64,000 nt of DNA from an uncultured Bacillota bacterium (GCA_949290865.1 CASETM010000056.1:28517-92516), one strand, 5' to 3'; positions 38,913 through 49,970 are shown, numbered from the stretch's first letter. Numbers and translations: made by a program. Notes: a model not told the origin generated them from the letters alone.

Positions 38913-40655
38913 TTATTGATTATCAATTTTGTCCTGTAATTCCAGCAAATAAAGAAATCTTTCATTTTTTTCATCCAGCTGCTGTTGGATTTCATCTCTT
39001 GATCTGGTCAAACGGGAAATTTCCTGAAAATCACCAGTATCATTCATCTGCTTTTCCAGCTCTTCAATTTTCTGTTCCAGTTTTCTAATGTCATCTTCGA
39101 TTGTCGCGAATTCTTTCTTTTCATGATAGCTCATCTGTATTTTCTGAGTTCTGTTTTTTCTGATCGGTCTGTCTGAAATTTTCTCTTTTTGCTTTTTCGA
39201 TGTCGTATCAAGATTAAGACTGTAGCCACCATTGACATATCTGATCTGCTGATCTTGAATAATGAACAGCCCATCACATATGCGATCTAAAAAATATCGG
39301 TCATGACTGACAGTGATAATGATACCAGCAAAATCATCCAAATAATCTTCCAGTACCGTTAATGTCTCAATATCAAGATCATTGGTCGGTTCATCAAGAA
39401 CCAGGACATTAGGCATCATCATGAGAATACGCAACAGATATAATCTTCTCTTCTCACCACCTGATAAACGTGAGATGAGTGTATGCTGCAGTTTGGCATC
39501 AAATAAAAATCTCTCCAGCATGTCTTTAGCAGACAGTCTTTCCCCTTGTATCGCAAAATCATTCGAAATATCCCGAATATAATCAATGACTCTTTTATTC
39601 ATCGGCAGATCATCATGTCCCTGTTTGAAATAGCCAAAACGAACCGTATCACCAATGATCACTTCACCATGATCGGGTTTCAATTCGCCAGTAATTAGAT
39701 TCAGCAATGTCGTTTTCCCAGTACCATTATCACCTAAAACACCAATACGGTCATGCTGTTTGAACATATAAGAAAAGTCATCGAAAAGTTTTTTCTGCTG
39801 CATCGACTTAGAAAGATGAACCAGTTCGATCGTTTTCTTGCCCAGCCTTGACATGGTATGAATCAGTTCAATCTGCCCATTGACTTCCATATCTTTGATC
39901 TGACTAAGCTGTTCAAAACGCTGCAGACGATCCTTGCTCTTGGTTGTTCGCGCCTGTACACCAGCACGAACCCATTCCAGTTCCTTTTTTAAAAATTGCC
40001 TTCTCTTGTGGTCTGAGTGTAGCTGATTTTCCAGACGCTGCTGTTTGAGCTGCAGATACTTTGAATAATTGGCTTCATATTTATAAATATGACCATGGTC
40101 AATCTCAATGATGCGGTTGACGACCCTTTCTAGAAAATAGCGGTCATGCGTCACCATGATCAGACCTTTGTTCCATTTCATCAGATATTTTTCCAGATAG
40201 TCAATCATCGTATTATCCAGATGGTTGGTCGGTTCATCAAGAATCAGTAAATCACAGCTTTTCACTAAAGCTATTGCCAGTGCCACTCTTTTAAGCTGTC
40301 CTCCTGACAAGTGTCCTGTTTTTTCATCAAGATCATAAATCCCCAGTTTTCCTAATGATGCCTTGATTTCAAAAACATTCACATCAGGTATCTCTTTTTG
40401 CAACGTTTCCATGATTGTATCATTTTTGTCGTAGACAGGCTGTTGCGGCAGATAATTGATCCTGATATCTTTTTGATAGATCATCTTGCCCTGACAGTCT
40501 TCTTTCCCGGTTATGATCTTGAGCAGTGTTGACTTCCCAGTCCCATTGACACCAACAAGACCAATTTTATCTTTATTTTCAATATGCAGTTCAACATGAT
40601 CCAGGATACACTGATCACCATGATATTTTGTAAGCTCCGTACATGAAACAAGCAT
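38913..40655 (-). CDS. ABC-F family ATPase
   Basis: The protein has 580 residues from ATG 40655 (GGGGTG site). It has two nucleotide-binding domains: GVNGTGKSTLL with LSGGQLKRVA and LDEPTNHLD, then GDNGTGKTTLL with LSGGEKRRLY and LDEPTNDLD. A charged linker joins them and a C-terminal coiled coil (DDIRKLEQKIEELEKQMNDT) ends the protein. There is no membrane domain, so it is a translation-factor type ABC-F (Uup-like), acting at the ribosomal E site. Resistance function cannot be read from sequence. Confidence 0.9.
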   Translation of the reverse strand: MLVSCTELTKYHGDQCILDHVELHIENKDKIGLVGVNGTGKSTLLKIITGKEDCQGKMIYQKDIRINYLPQQPVYDKNDTIMETLQKEIPDVNVFEIKASLGKLGIYDLDEKTGHLSGGQLKRVALAIALVKSCDLLILDEPTNHLDNTMIDYLEKYLMKWNKGLIMVTHDRYFLERVVNRIIEIDHGHIYKYEANYSKYLQLKQQRLENQLHSDHKRRQFLKKELEWVRAGVQARTTKSKDRLQRFEQLSQIKDMEVNGQIELIHTMSRLGKKTIELVHLSKSMQQKKLFDDFSYMFKQHDRIGVLGDNGTGKTTLLNLITGELKPDHGEVIIGDTVRFGYFKQGHDDLPMNKRVIDYIRDISNDFAIQGERLSAKDMLERFLFDAKLQHTLISRLSGGEKRRLYLLRILMMMPNVLVLDEPTNDLDIETLTVLEDYLDDFAGIIITVSHDRYFLDRICDGLFIIQDQQIRYVNGGYSLNLDTTSKKQKEKISDRPIRKNRTQKIQMSYHEKKEFATIEDDIRKLEQKIEELEKQMNDTGDFQEISRLTRSRDEIQQQLDEKNERFLYLLELQDKIDNQ

Positions 40656-40808
40656 AATTTCACCCCATGACATCATAACATAGATAAGATAAAAAATAAT
40701 GATTTTTGCGGAATTAATTTACAATAGCGAAAATTCATATATAATAACCATGAGTTCATGTTTTGTTAATAATGGAATCATATAATCCTATCCAAAAGGA
40801 GAAAAGCT

Positions 40809-41201
40809 ATGAAAGAAAAGTTTATTCGTTTTATGCAAGGACGATACGGAGTTGATACATTAAATACGCACGCTCTTTATCTGGTTATATTATTACTCAT
40901 CATTAATATCTTTTTTAATAACATGATCGTTATGATCATCGGTTATGTTTTATGGGCACTGATCCTTTATCGTATGTTTTCTAAACAGATATATAAAAGA
41001 TATCAGGAAAATGAAAAATACATGCAGATGATCAGACCTGTTTCTCAGTTTTTCAAACTGCAGAAAACAAGACTGTCTGACCGTCAGCATCGTTACTATC
41101 GCTGTCCACAATGCAGACAGATGGTCAGAGTGCCCAAAGGACGAGGAAAAATCATTGTAACCTGTCCGAAATGTCATCATAAATTTGAAAAGAGATCATA
41201 A
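40809..41201 (+). CDS. Small membrane protein with C-terminal zinc ribbon
   Basis: The 130-residue protein has two adjacent transmembrane helices (ALYLVILLLIINIFFNNMIV, MIIGYVLWALILYRMF) and a C-terminal CPQCRQMVRVPKGRGKIIVT followed by CPKCHHKF, a four-Cys zinc ribbon. It starts the plus-strand run with the DUF5685, DnaJ and Hsp70 genes. Specific function unknown. Confidence 0.75.
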   Translation: MKEKFIRFMQGRYGVDTLNTHALYLVILLLIINIFFNNMIVMIIGYVLWALILYRMFSKQIYKRYQENEKYMQMIRPVSQFFKLQKTRLSDRQHRYYRCPQCRQMVRVPKGRGKIIVTCPKCHHKFEKRS

Positions 41202-41203
41202 TC

Positions 41204-42037
41204 ATGTTTGGTTACGTCACTTTTAATAAACCTGAACTGAAGATCAAAGATTTCGAAAAATACCAGCAGTATTATTGTGGATTATGTCAATGTCTGAAAT
41301 CAGCTCACGGCAGAAGAAGCCAGCTGACCCTGAATAATGATCTGACATTTGTCGGTATACTGCTGAGCGGTTTATACGAACCAGAAGAAACAGTCCGAAA
41401 AATCAGATGTCCTCTTCATCCAGTTCATGTCCGCACAGTCAGAAGCAATACCTGCCTGGATTATGCCAGTGATATGACGATCATCCTGACATACTATAAG
41501 CTCGATGATGATGTCATTGATGAAAACAGCCACAAAAGCCGGCTGTTTAAAAAAATATTGAACAAAGAATTTCAGAAGGTTGAAAAAAAATATCCACAGA
41601 AAGTACAGACTATTATGGCACAGCTAGATCGTATTCATGAACTGGAAAAAGCCAATTCAACTGATCTTGATCTGGTTGCTGGCTGTTTTGGTCATGTCAT
41701 GGCAGAAATTTTGACTTATCAGGATGATATCTTTAAGGATGATCTTTATCAAATGGGCTATTATTTAGGTAAATTCATTTATCTGATCGATGCCTATGAA
41801 GATATCGAAGATGATATCAGAAAAAATACTTACAACCCATTAAAAAAGCAATTTGAAAATGAAAATTTTCATGATTACTGTTATTCTATATTAGAAATGA
41901 TGATCTCACAAAGCAGTTTTTATTTTGAAAAACTGCCAATCATCGAAAATCAGGATATTTTAAAAAATATTATCTATAGTGGAATTTGGACAAAGTTTGA
42001 ACTCATCAAAGAGAAAAGACTGGAGGAAAAGAAATGA
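41204..42037 (+). CDS. DUF5685 family protein
   Basis: The 277-residue protein begins [20 protein letters not shown] with [20 protein letters not shown], typical of DUF5685. A conserved [20 protein letters not shown] and several Cys residues follow, and the remainder is alpha-helical. It is always seen near DnaJ/Hsp70 genes in related genomes, as here (from memory). Function unknown. Confidence 0.75.
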   Translation: MFGYVTFNKPELKIKDFEKYQQYYCGLCQCLKSAHGRRSQLTLNNDLTFVGILLSGLYEPEETVRKIRCPLHPVHVRTVRSNTCLDYASDMTIILTYYKLDDDVIDENSHKSRLFKKILNKEFQKVEKKYPQKVQTIMAQLDRIHELEKANSTDLDLVAGCFGHVMAEILTYQDDIFKDDLYQMGYYLGKFIYLIDAYEDIEDDIRKNTYNPLKKQFENENFHDYCYSILEMMISQSSFYFEKLPIIENQDILKNIIYSGIWTKFELIKEKRLEEKK

Positions 42038-42660
42038 ACCCCTATCAAGTTTTAGGAATCAGTCCTGATGCCAGTGATGATGAAGTCAAGAAAGCCTATC
42101 GAAAGCTTTCCAAAAAATATCATCCTGACGCCAATATCGGCAATCCTCGCCAAGCTGAATATACAGAAAAATTCAAGGAAGTCCAGACTGCATACAAAAC
42201 AATCATGGATGAACGTAAAAAAGGTTTTACGCAGCAAACCTATGGTAATCAGTCAACTTATTCAACAGGTGGATATCAGTATAATGGCAATGACCAGCAG
42301 GCCTATCAGGAAGCAGCAGGATTTATTCAGGCAAACCGATTCCAGGAAGCTATGCAGATCCTGAATCAGATCAGAAACAAAAGCAGTATGTGGTTTTACT
42401 ATGCTGCGATTGCTGAAAATGGTTTAGGAAATAACATTCGTGCGCGCGAATATGCCCAAACAGCAGTCAATATGGAACCAATGAATATCCAGTATATTCT
42501 TTTATTAAATCAGCTGCAGGGCAGTCAGCAGCAGTACCGTCAGACCAGTCAGCAGTATGGTCCACCAACTAATATGATGAACTGCTGCTATTATCTGATG
42601 TGTATGAACTGTCTGTCATTCTACTGCTGTGGCGGTCGTGGATATTATTTATGTTGTTAA
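42034..42660 (+). CDS. DnaJ-domain protein with Cys-rich tail
   Basis: The 208-residue protein has an N-terminal J domain (1-65) [20 protein letters not shown] with HPD in [12 protein letters not shown]-like helical segment follows ([20 protein letters not shown]), and the C-terminus ends [20 protein letters not shown]. It overlaps the DUF5685 gene by 4 bases. It is a co-chaperone for the adjacent Hsp70. Confidence 0.82.
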   Translation: MNPYQVLGISPDASDDEVKKAYRKLSKKYHPDANIGNPRQAEYTEKFKEVQTAYKTIMDERKKGFTQQTYGNQSTYSTGGYQYNGNDQQAYQEAAGFIQANRFQEAMQILNQIRNKSSMWFYYAAIAENGLGNNIRAREYAQTAVNMEPMNIQYILLLNQLQGSQQQYRQTSQQYGPPTNMMNCCYYLMCMNCLSFYCCGGRGYYLCC

Positions 42661-42671
42661 GGAGATAAATT

Positions 42672-44432
42672 ATGGCAAAAGTTATTGGAATAGATTTAGG
42701 TACAACAAACAGTTGTATGGCTTTTTATGAAAATGGTAAAGCAAAAATCATAGAAAATGCAGAAAATCAAAAAACGACACCTAGTATCGTTGCTTTTGAT
42801 AAAAATGGAAAAAGACTCGTTGGTGAAACAGCCAAAAGACAGATGGCAATGAACCCTGATCGTACATTTCAGTCGATCAAAAGAGAAATGGGTAATACCT
42901 ATTACAAAAATATTGATGGCAAAAAGATGACACCACAGATCATCTCATCAATGATCCTGCAGAAACTGAAAATTGATGCTCAGAATTATCTCGGTGAAGA
43001 AGTTACACAGGCTGTCATTACCGTTCCTGCTTATTTTAACGATGCCCAAAGACAGGCCACCAAAGATGCCGGCAGAATTGCTGGACTAGAAGTATTGAGG
43101 ATCATCAACGAACCAACGGCCGCTGCCTTGGCATATGGATTGGAAAATGATTATGGTCAGAAAATTATGGTTTTTGATTTAGGTGGTGGAACCTTCGATG
43201 TTTCGATCATTGAAATTGGCAGTGGTGTCATTGAAGTTCTATCCACTTCCGGTGACAATCACCTTGGTGGTGATGATTTCAATCATGCCATCTGTGATTA
43301 TTTGCTGGCAGAATTCAAAAAAAACGAAGGCATCGATCTAAGCAGAGATTCAGTCGCTTACAGTCGAATCCTGGAAGCCAGCGAAAAAGCAAAGATTGAA
43401 CTTTCAACAGTTAACAGCACATTTATTTCTCTGCCTTTTATTACAACGGTCAAGAATCAGCCAAAAAATCTGGAAATGACTTTAACAAGAGCCAAATTCA
43501 ATGAATTGACCAGGCATCTGGTAGAAAGAACCATTTTGCCAATGCAAAACGCATTAAATGATGCCCGCCTGACACCAGCTGAACTGAACAAGATCATTCT
43601 GGTTGGGGGATCATCAAGAATTCCTGCAGTGCAGGACAAAGTCAGAGAAATCACCAGCAAAGAACCCAGCAAATCCCTGAACCCTGATGAATGCGTTGCC
43701 TTAGGAGCAGCTATCCAGGCTGGTAAACTCAGTGGTGAAATGGTTTTATATGGTGATACCAATGATATCCTGTTACTTGATGTCACTCCATTAACATTAT
43801 CCATTGAAACCGTTGGTGGTGTGGCAACACCATTGATTCCTAGAAACAGCACGATTCCTATCAGTGAAAGTCAGATTTTTACAACTTCTGCCAATTTTCA
43901 GACCCAGGTAGAAATCAACGTCCTGCAGGGTGAAAGACCCCTAGCAAAAGATAATCAATCTTTAGGAAAATTCAAACTGAAAAAGATTAAAAGAGCAATG
44001 CGTGGTGTTCCGCAGATTGAAGTTACTTTCAATATTGACAGCAATGGAATTGTAGAAGTTTCAGCCAAAGATCTGGCTTCAGGAAATAGTCAAAGCATTA
44101 CGATCGAAGGATCATCAAAGATGTCTGATGCGGATATTGAAGCCGCAATTCGCGAAGCCAAAATGTATGAAACGCAGGATAATATCTTAAAAGATCGTCT
44201 GTTATTTAAAAATGAAGTTGAAAATCTAATGATTCAGGTTGATGCTGGTTTGACCAGACATAAAAAAGATATGGATAAAAACCTGCGCAGACAGATCAAA
44301 AGCGAACTGGCTTCGTTACAGAAAATGACAAAGAAATTTGATTATGAAAATGCTCCAGAAAGCGATATTCAGCAACTGAAAGATGTCAAAAACAATCTGG
44401 AACATTTAGCGCAAAATATAATCGAGAGATAA
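42672..44432 (+). CDS. Hsp70-family chaperone (second DnaK-like)
   Basis: The 586-residue protein has ATPase motifs [59 protein letters not shown] and [19 protein letters not shown]. The substrate domain has [14 protein letters not shown]; the lid is short and lacks the usual EEVD-like or glycine-rich tail. The size and the dedicated J-protein suggest a specialised second DnaK, not the main heat-shock copy with grpE. Confidence 0.85.
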   Translation: MAKVIGIDLGTTNSCMAFYENGKAKIIENAENQKTTPSIVAFDKNGKRLVGETAKRQMAMNPDRTFQSIKREMGNTYYKNIDGKKMTPQIISSMILQKLKIDAQNYLGEEVTQAVITVPAYFNDAQRQATKDAGRIAGLEVLRIINEPTAAALAYGLENDYGQKIMVFDLGGGTFDVSIIEIGSGVIEVLSTSGDNHLGGDDFNHAICDYLLAEFKKNEGIDLSRDSVAYSRILEASEKAKIELSTVNSTFISLPFITTVKNQPKNLEMTLTRAKFNELTRHLVERTILPMQNALNDARLTPAELNKIILVGGSSRIPAVQDKVREITSKEPSKSLNPDECVALGAAIQAGKLSGEMVLYGDTNDILLLDVTPLTLSIETVGGVATPLIPRNSTIPISESQIFTTSANFQTQVEINVLQGERPLAKDNQSLGKFKLKKIKRAMRGVPQIEVTFNIDSNGIVEVSAKDLASGNSQSITIEGSSKMSDADIEAAIREAKMYETQDNILKDRLLFKNEVENLMIQVDAGLTRHKKDMDKNLRRQIKSELASLQKMTKKFDYENAPESDIQQLKDVKNNLEHLAQNIIER

Positions 44433-44454
44433 TATCTATCTCTCGATTATATTT
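44414..44454. terminator. 18-bp perfect stem terminator shared by convergent genes
   Basis: AAATATAATCGAGAGATA and its exact complement flank a 5-base loop. The Hsp70 and DUF2238 genes converge here and both stop codons lie in the stem. Confidence 0.8.
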
Positions 44455-45119
44455 TTCTGCAGATGATCATGTCTGACAAACCCATAAACAGCAATTACGA
44501 CCGATCCGGCCAGATCTAATGCCAGATCCTTCATTGTATCCTGCAAGGCTTCATGTCCTTTTAAAGGAATGTCATCATCAGATATCATAGTCCCTGAAGT
44601 TGTCTCCATATACTGTTGACTGTTCGTATGAAAAAGTTCATCACTGGTATATTCACATATTTCCCATATTGCTCCAGTTCCCAATGAAAACATAATGATA
44701 AAAAGCGATAAAAAGTATTTATTCATATAAATATATTTACTGTTTTTTTCCATGATCAGATTGATCAGCCATAATGCGACAAACGGTAGTATAACTCCCG
44801 AATGAAAATGCAAAACAGAATCCCACCATGGATATTTCCCGTAAAAATTCAATGTTTCACCTAGAACCAAAGCATTAAATGCAAATAAAGCAATAATAAT
44901 GTACAAACCTAATGGTATAGTTATTTTAAACCATCTTTTCAAAAGATCAGGCGCTGATAAAACCAGCAGCATAAATGTATACTGGACAAAACAGAAAATC
45001 CTTTTGCCCATATCAACCTTATCTTTAAAGAAAAACATAACCAAAATATTCGTAACAGCTAAAACCATCGTAATAACATATAAAATCTTTTTAATTATCA
45101 GTAATTTTTTCTCACTCAT
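44436..45119 (-). CDS. DUF2238 membrane protein
   Basis: The 227-residue protein has about six transmembrane helices (TMVLAVTNILVMFFF, PLGLYIIIALFAFNALVLG). DUF2238 hallmarks: YPWWDSVLHFHSGVILPFVA, GTGAIWEICEYTSDELF and DTMKDLALDLAGSVVIA. The conserved D, H and E residues face the membrane interface in this family. Function unknown. Confidence 0.75.
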   Translation of the reverse strand: MSEKKLLIIKKILYVITMVLAVTNILVMFFFKDKVDMGKRIFCFVQYTFMLLVLSAPDLLKRWFKITIPLGLYIIIALFAFNALVLGETLNFYGKYPWWDSVLHFHSGVILPFVALWLINLIMEKNSKYIYMNKYFLSLFIIMFSLGTGAIWEICEYTSDELFHTNSQQYMETTSGTMISDDDIPLKGHEALQDTMKDLALDLAGSVVIAVYGFVRHDHLQKNIIER

Positions 45120-45220
45120 AAAATAAAAACCTCTTGTTTTTTTCAGTTATCTACTGTACAAAAGTAAATACTGTCCTCCTTACAAAAAAATATATCAAAA
45201 TGATATATCTTTTATATGAA

Positions 45221-46015
45221 CTATAGTGTGATCATTTCTAAATCATCCGGTATATGCAGCGTTCCTTGAAAAAATTGTCCTTCCTGACCATACAGTTCTT
45301 TTCTGTTTTTTATATTCTGATCTTCCGTATGATACAGAATAAGATGTTCAACATGCATTTCGTTTGCCATCTGACAGGCATCTTTGACAGTTGAATGATG
45401 TTTTTCATATGGTTTATATATTTCTCTTTGCGCATACAGACAGAACGCTTCATGCATAAGCCATGTAGCATTTTCCACATAGCTTTTTTCTGTTTCATTG
45501 TATGGCTCATCCCCTAAACAGGTCAGACGCTGATCATCAAATTCCATCATAAAGCCAAACTGCTTATCTTTAGAAGAATGGATATCAAAGAAAGTCACAT
45601 CATGATCCAGTATTTTTTTCTTTTCCTGGTCTCTGACCTCGATAAAATGCAGTTTTCGACCAATAAACTGCGTCATTTTTTCCGGAAACAGACGATATGC
45701 CATATCTTTTAATATCCCTATGACCTCATCATGACTGTAAATCACCAGTTCTCCCTGATAACAGTCAGCTGCCATCATGCTTAATACCATCCTTAACATC
45801 CATAAAATGCCTGTAAGATGATCAAGATGTTTATGTGTCACAAAAACGGTGTGAATATTCTTAAAATCAATTCCTGCCTGTTTCAGCTGACGGAAAAGCG
45901 TATTGCCTCCTCCACCATCGACTAAAAAGTATTCTTTATTTTCCTCTAAGACAAAACATGTATTATAGCACTCTGTTACTGCTGCATGTCCTGTTCCTAA
46001 CATGATAAGGTTCAT
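45221..46015 (-). CDS. Metallo-beta-lactamase fold hydrolase (RNase Z-like)
   Basis: The 264-residue protein has VTHKHLDHLTG (metal-binding HxHxDH variant) preceded by VDGGGGNTLFRQLKQAGID. Further metal ligands sit in LTCLGDEPYNET and LILYHTEDQN. The layout is that of tRNase Z-like MBL proteins without the exosite arm. The exact substrate is not clear. Confidence 0.75.
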   Translation of the reverse strand: MNLIMLGTGHAAVTECYNTCFVLEENKEYFLVDGGGGNTLFRQLKQAGIDFKNIHTVFVTHKHLDHLTGILWMLRMVLSMMAADCYQGELVIYSHDEVIGILKDMAYRLFPEKMTQFIGRKLHFIEVRDQEKKKILDHDVTFFDIHSSKDKQFGFMMEFDDQRLTCLGDEPYNETEKSYVENATWLMHEAFCLYAQREIYKPYEKHHSTVKDACQMANEMHVEHLILYHTEDQNIKNRKELYGQEGQFFQGTLHIPDDLEMITL

Positions 46016-46027
46016 TTTATGCTCCTC

Positions 46028-46795
46028 TTATTTTGTATATTCATATTCATCAGGCAGATAATAGCGGTTTTTATGCTGCGTTCGATTCTTATATTCGATC
46101 GCTTCTACTGGACAGCCACTGATACAGGCCATACAATGCGTACACTGCCCATTCCATCTTGGTTTTCCATCAACAAACGATATGTTGTTCAATGGACAAA
46201 GCTGCTGACAGCGCTGACAGGAAATACATCTGTCGGTTGCATAAAAACCTTTATCACTGACATAAAAATGATAAAAAGGAAAATTAATCATCGAACTTTC
46301 CACAAAAGAAGCCAGTTGATGAGTCACAGCTGGAAATTTTTCATTTTGTGAAATATATTTTGCCAGCTGCATAATTTTATCCTGTGAATTCTGGATAATC
46401 TGTTTTGCTTCTTTGGCTTTTGGCGCATTAAACATGACAATATAGTTTTCCGGCATCACAACATACTGTAATCCCTGAAAATCAAAACTCGTTTTTCGTC
46501 TGAAAAAGCTTTTGGCATACTGATCGGCCTGTCCAATTCCAGAACCACAGGTCAGAACCACATATGCCTTCTTACTGCCAGAGAAGCAAGCTCTTTCTAT
46601 CCATTCTGCTACAACTTTAGGCATACGCCAGGCATAGGTAGGCATCACAAAAACATATGGCCGTTCACTGGTAAATACCGCTTTTTTCTGATATTTAAAA
46701 TATTCATTGATACTTATCACTTCATCGTTGATACATTTTGATAACTGCAAAGCTACATAGCGACTGTTCCCTGTTCCTGTAAAATACAGAATCAT
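46028..46795 (-). CDS. EFR1-family ferredoxin (flavodoxin plus 2[4Fe-4S])
   Basis: The 255-residue protein has an N-terminal flavodoxin-like domain with FMN loop FTGTGNSRYVA and YAWRMPKVVAEWI. At the C-terminus, two four-Cys clusters CISCQRCQQLCPLNNI and CTHCMACISGCPVEAI bind [4Fe-4S]. It is an electron carrier of anaerobes. It lies beside the esterase gene with a 3-base gap. Confidence 0.85.
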   Translation of the reverse strand: MILYFTGTGNSRYVALQLSKCINDEVISINEYFKYQKKAVFTSERPYVFVMPTYAWRMPKVVAEWIERACFSGSKKAYVVLTCGSGIGQADQYAKSFFRRKTSFDFQGLQYVVMPENYIVMFNAPKAKEAKQIIQNSQDKIMQLAKYISQNEKFPAVTHQLASFVESSMINFPFYHFYVSDKGFYATDRCISCQRCQQLCPLNNISFVDGKPRWNGQCTHCMACISGCPVEAIEYKNRTQHKNRYYLPDEYEYTK

Positions 46796-46798
46796 CGT

Positions 46799-47545
46799 CT
46801 ATTTCCACAAAAAATCCATGTAAACAGGATTTTCCTTTTCCCAGGATGCTTCGTTATGATTGCCGCCTTCAATGATATTGACATAACTTAAAGCTTTGCT
46901 GTTATCAAAATACTGCACCAGTGACTGCAGGTTACTTTTCACAGAATCCATATTTCTGATTTCATTGGTACCAAAAGATAAATAGACTCTTGTATCTGGT
47001 GAAATCGTTGCTTTGTTCATATCATTGAATAACTGCCTCACACAAAATCCACAGGCTGGTGAAATGCAGGCTGCCTTGGAAAAATAATCATTATGCATGA
47101 TGACAGCGTATAAAGACATCAGTCCGCCCATGGAGCTGCCAGCGATGGCCGTACATTCACGCCATGGATATGTGCGATACTGACGATCAATCAATGGTTT
47201 GAGCTCATCGATGATCCAGTTCAACATATCTTTGCCGGTCCCATGAATACTTCCTAAAAATGTATTTTTCAACGTATAAGGACAGTATTCATCAAGTCTT
47301 TTTGTTCCCTCATGATTACATTCCATCCCCACGATAATCAGTTTCTTATCATACTGATCCAAAAAATCCTTTAACCCCCACGATTTGCCATATGTGGCAT
47401 CTTCATCATAAAACAGATTATGTCCATCAAACATATAAACAACCGGATATTTTTCTTCACTTTGATAATAATCATCTGGTAAATAGATATGCATTCTTCT
47501 ATTCATTTTATATGGTGTCATATAAACATCAAATTTTTCTATCAT
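46799..47545 (-). CDS. Esterase (putative esterase D family)
   Basis: The 248-residue alpha/beta hydrolase has nucleophile elbow IAGSSMGGLMSLYA. Its motif KYPVVYMFDGHNLFYDED and a late His in EGGNHNEASW complete the fold of the PF00756-type esterases. No signal peptide is present. The substrate could be a siderophore or a carbohydrate ester; not determinable here. Confidence 0.8.
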   Translation of the reverse strand: MIEKFDVYMTPYKMNRRMHIYLPDDYYQSEEKYPVVYMFDGHNLFYDEDATYGKSWGLKDFLDQYDKKLIIVGMECNHEGTKRLDEYCPYTLKNTFLGSIHGTGKDMLNWIIDELKPLIDRQYRTYPWRECTAIAGSSMGGLMSLYAVIMHNDYFSKAACISPACGFCVRQLFNDMNKATISPDTRVYLSFGTNEIRNMDSVKSNLQSLVQYFDNSKALSYVNIIEGGNHNEASWEKENPVYMDFLWK

Positions 47546-47586
47546 TCTTCCACCTCCAGAATCATCACCATTATAACACTTTCCTT

Positions 47587-47612
47587 ATATAAAAAAAGGG
47601 ATTATTCCCCTT
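47587..47612 (-). terminator. Terminator of the HAD phosphatase gene
   Basis: AAAAGGGG-aataa-TCCCTTTTTTT on the minus strand, at the stop of the 47602-48459 gene. Confidence 0.65.
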
Positions 47613-48459
47613 TTGGAATCATCATATAGATAGCTTCTGCTACACCATTATCTTCACATGAACTCACAACCCGATATGCCAGTTCCTTGATCCCAGTTTC
47701 AGCATTTTCCGGTGCAAAAGAATAAGGAAATCTTTCAAACATCGTTATATCATTATAGCCATCACCAAGCACCATGACTTCTTCTTTACTGATCTGCAGT
47801 CTTTCAATAACTTTTTCTAAGATCATTCCTTTTTGCGCATGCACATCAGTGACTTCAACATTGTCATTGAATGAAGATAGATAAGCAATATCATCGATAT
47901 GCTTGAGCTGATCTTTTGCTTTTTCAATCAGTTTTATACTCAAAGAAAAAGCTTCAACCTTAATAATATCAATATCACTTTTTAAAAAATCATTGACATC
48001 TTTGATCTGCTGAAGATGCATGCATGGCATATCATTTTGTTCCTTATATTCATCGATGTCTCTATCAAACTGTACACAACATCTTTCAATAAAGGCATCT
48101 CTGACCGTATCGGGATCATGCGTACTGAAAAATCCTGCAGTCGTAAAAATCATATAATGAATACTCAGATCATCAAAAACCTTGATAACTTCCTTAAACT
48201 GTTTTTTAGGAAAATAGGCACTGGAAAGAACCTCTCCTTCTTTACTGGCAAACTGCGCTCCATTCCCCAAAATCGACATGCAGCTTAAACCATGAGCATT
48301 CATGATCTTTGAAATAGAACTGTAATCTCTTCCTGTCGCAATTGCAAAATCTGCACCCTTTTCTTTCGCATAAAGAATTGCCTCTATATTTTCCTTTGAA
48401 ATTCCGCCATTATGTTTTAACAGTGTTCCATCCATATCGGAAACAATCAGTTTTATCAT
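47602..48459 (-). CDS. Cof-type HAD-IIB phosphatase
   Basis: The 285-residue protein has motif I VSDMDGTLLKHNG, a cap domain, then KGMILEKVIERL and GDGYNDITMFE, the Cof/HAD-IIB signature. It probably dephosphorylates sugar or flavin phosphates in the cytoplasm. A single gene with its own terminator. Confidence 0.85.
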   Translation of the reverse strand: MIKLIVSDMDGTLLKHNGGISKENIEAILYAKEKGADFAIATGRDYSSISKIMNAHGLSCMSILGNGAQFASKEGEVLSSAYFPKKQFKEVIKVFDDLSIHYMIFTTAGFFSTHDPDTVRDAFIERCCVQFDRDIDEYKEQNDMPCMHLQQIKDVNDFLKSDIDIIKVEAFSLSIKLIEKAKDQLKHIDDIAYLSSFNDNVEVTDVHAQKGMILEKVIERLQISKEEVMVLGDGYNDITMFERFPYSFAPENAETGIKELAYRVVSSCEDNGVAEAIYMMIPKGE

Positions 48460-48619
48460 GCTATCACCTCATTTCAAATCATATCAAAATCCATACAAAG
48501 AATACACCATTTTTCTCATTTTGAAAGAAAAATCGTAATTACGATGCTATCCTTTAGTTTTATGTTAAGATATTTATATACAATAAAAACAGAAAAAACC
48601 AAACAAAGGAGCAGAATTT

Positions 48620-49939
48620 ATGAAAACCAAATACAAGCTGATTTCGATTAATACGATCAGCGACAAACATTTCACCGACTATCTGCAAAAACAGGCAAAA
48701 AATGGCTGGATGTTAGAAAAAATGGGATCATTATTTTTCAAATTCAGAAAAACAGAACCACAGGATCTTAGGTTTTTTATAGACTACGAACGTCCCATTC
48801 ATTCTTATTATCAGGCACTAGAACAAAGAGGATATCATTTTATTGATCATTTTCGTATCATCAATATTTTCTACAGTGATGATATCACCAAAGAACCAAT
48901 AGAAAAAGATGCTGCCCTGCTGGCTGCCAGAAAAAAAAGACTATATCATCCTGGCATCATTGCTACTTTCATTATTTCAGGACTGCTTCTGTTTTTTACA
49001 TGTGATATTTTTGGATTATCAACCTATCTGTTTATATCTAAAGATCATATGATCCTTTACTTCAATAAACTGATTGCTTATTTTATCTTAAAGTTTGTCT
49101 CAGTATTTTTTATATGGCAAGGGATTTTTCTCTGGCTGTTACGTTTCAAATGTTCCCGTGAAAGTCATAATAAACAGTTTCCTCATGGACTGTTTGTCGG
49201 TGCTGCTTTTATTTCACGCTTATTTGACATAATCATTTTCATTACGCTGATCGTTTGCATCATCATCTTCAATATAGATCTGCCGTTTTTACTTTTGGCG
49301 TTCTTCCTCTATCTGATCTTATATTGCGGAATTTCCTACTGTATCAATAAAAAGATCATAAAAATAGAAAACGAAACAAAAAGAAAATTACTGAGGATTG
49401 TTGTACTTTTGTTTTTTATCATCAGCTACCTGACCATTTCATCTGTTTTTGACCGTGATGAACAATGTTTCCCACAGTCAAATGGTTATCAAAGTGCTGC
49501 CAATAATTATGAAAGTCAGTCACGAACCTTGTTGTATAACCATGAAACTTATTATGGTCACGATAATGACAAAGATCAGTTAAACAGCTATATTCAAACA
49601 TATAGTGAAGATATTTACTACTGCATTAATGAGGATATCGCGCAAAGCGTATTTGCGGCACTGATCATCAATGCCGATCATGATCGTCGCATCCCCGACA
49701 TGCAGGAAATTGACAGAATAACTGAAGAAAAAGGATCCTTTGACTCTTTAAAAGATGTCCCTTTCTACAATTATGAAAAAAGCGCTGCTCATTTAAATGC
49801 TTATCATGACCAGGATTATGATTTGTGCTATGGCTATGATGATAACTATATCGTCATGAAAGACAAAACCGTATTTTCTCTGCAGTTAAAAGATGACACC
49901 GATCTTCACCAATTGTTAGATTACTATTTCAACAAATAA
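48620..49939 (+). CDS. DUF2812 membrane protein
   Basis: The 439-residue protein starts KTKYKLISINTISDKHFTDY and has the DUF2812 fold (LQKQAKNGWMLEKMGSLFFK, PQDLRFFIDYE) up to about 90. Four or five transmembrane helices follow (IATFIISGLLLFFTCDIFGL, VSVFFIWQGIFLWLLRF, IIFITLIVCIIIFNIDLPFL) with a long extracellular or cytoplasmic C-terminal region. Usually paired with PadR regulators; none is adjacent here. Function unknown. Confidence 0.7.
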   Translation: MKTKYKLISINTISDKHFTDYLQKQAKNGWMLEKMGSLFFKFRKTEPQDLRFFIDYERPIHSYYQALEQRGYHFIDHFRIINIFYSDDITKEPIEKDAALLAARKKRLYHPGIIATFIISGLLLFFTCDIFGLSTYLFISKDHMILYFNKLIAYFILKFVSVFFIWQGIFLWLLRFKCSRESHNKQFPHGLFVGAAFISRLFDIIIFITLIVCIIIFNIDLPFLLLAFFLYLILYCGISYCINKKIIKIENETKRKLLRIVVLLFFIISYLTISSVFDRDEQCFPQSNGYQSAANNYESQSRTLLYNHETYYGHDNDKDQLNSYIQTYSEDIYYCINEDIAQSVFAALIINADHDRRIPDMQEIDRITEEKGSFDSLKDVPFYNYEKSAAHLNAYHDQDYDLCYGYDDNYIVMKDKTVFSLQLKDDTDLHQLLDYYFNK

Positions 49940-49944
49940 TAAAG

Positions 49945-49970
49945 AGCTCATTTTCAAGTGAGCTTTTTAT
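49945..49970. terminator. Terminator between convergent DUF2812 and peptidase genes
   Basis: AGCTCA and TGAGCT around an 8-base loop with TTTTTATTATTC on the plus strand; the peptidase stop at 49970 follows on the other strand. Confidence 0.6.

Noticed and set aside
44436..45119. DUF2238 protein considered as a phosphatase-type membrane enzyme
   Set aside because: The motif order fits DUF2238 and no PAP2 or DedA signature is present.
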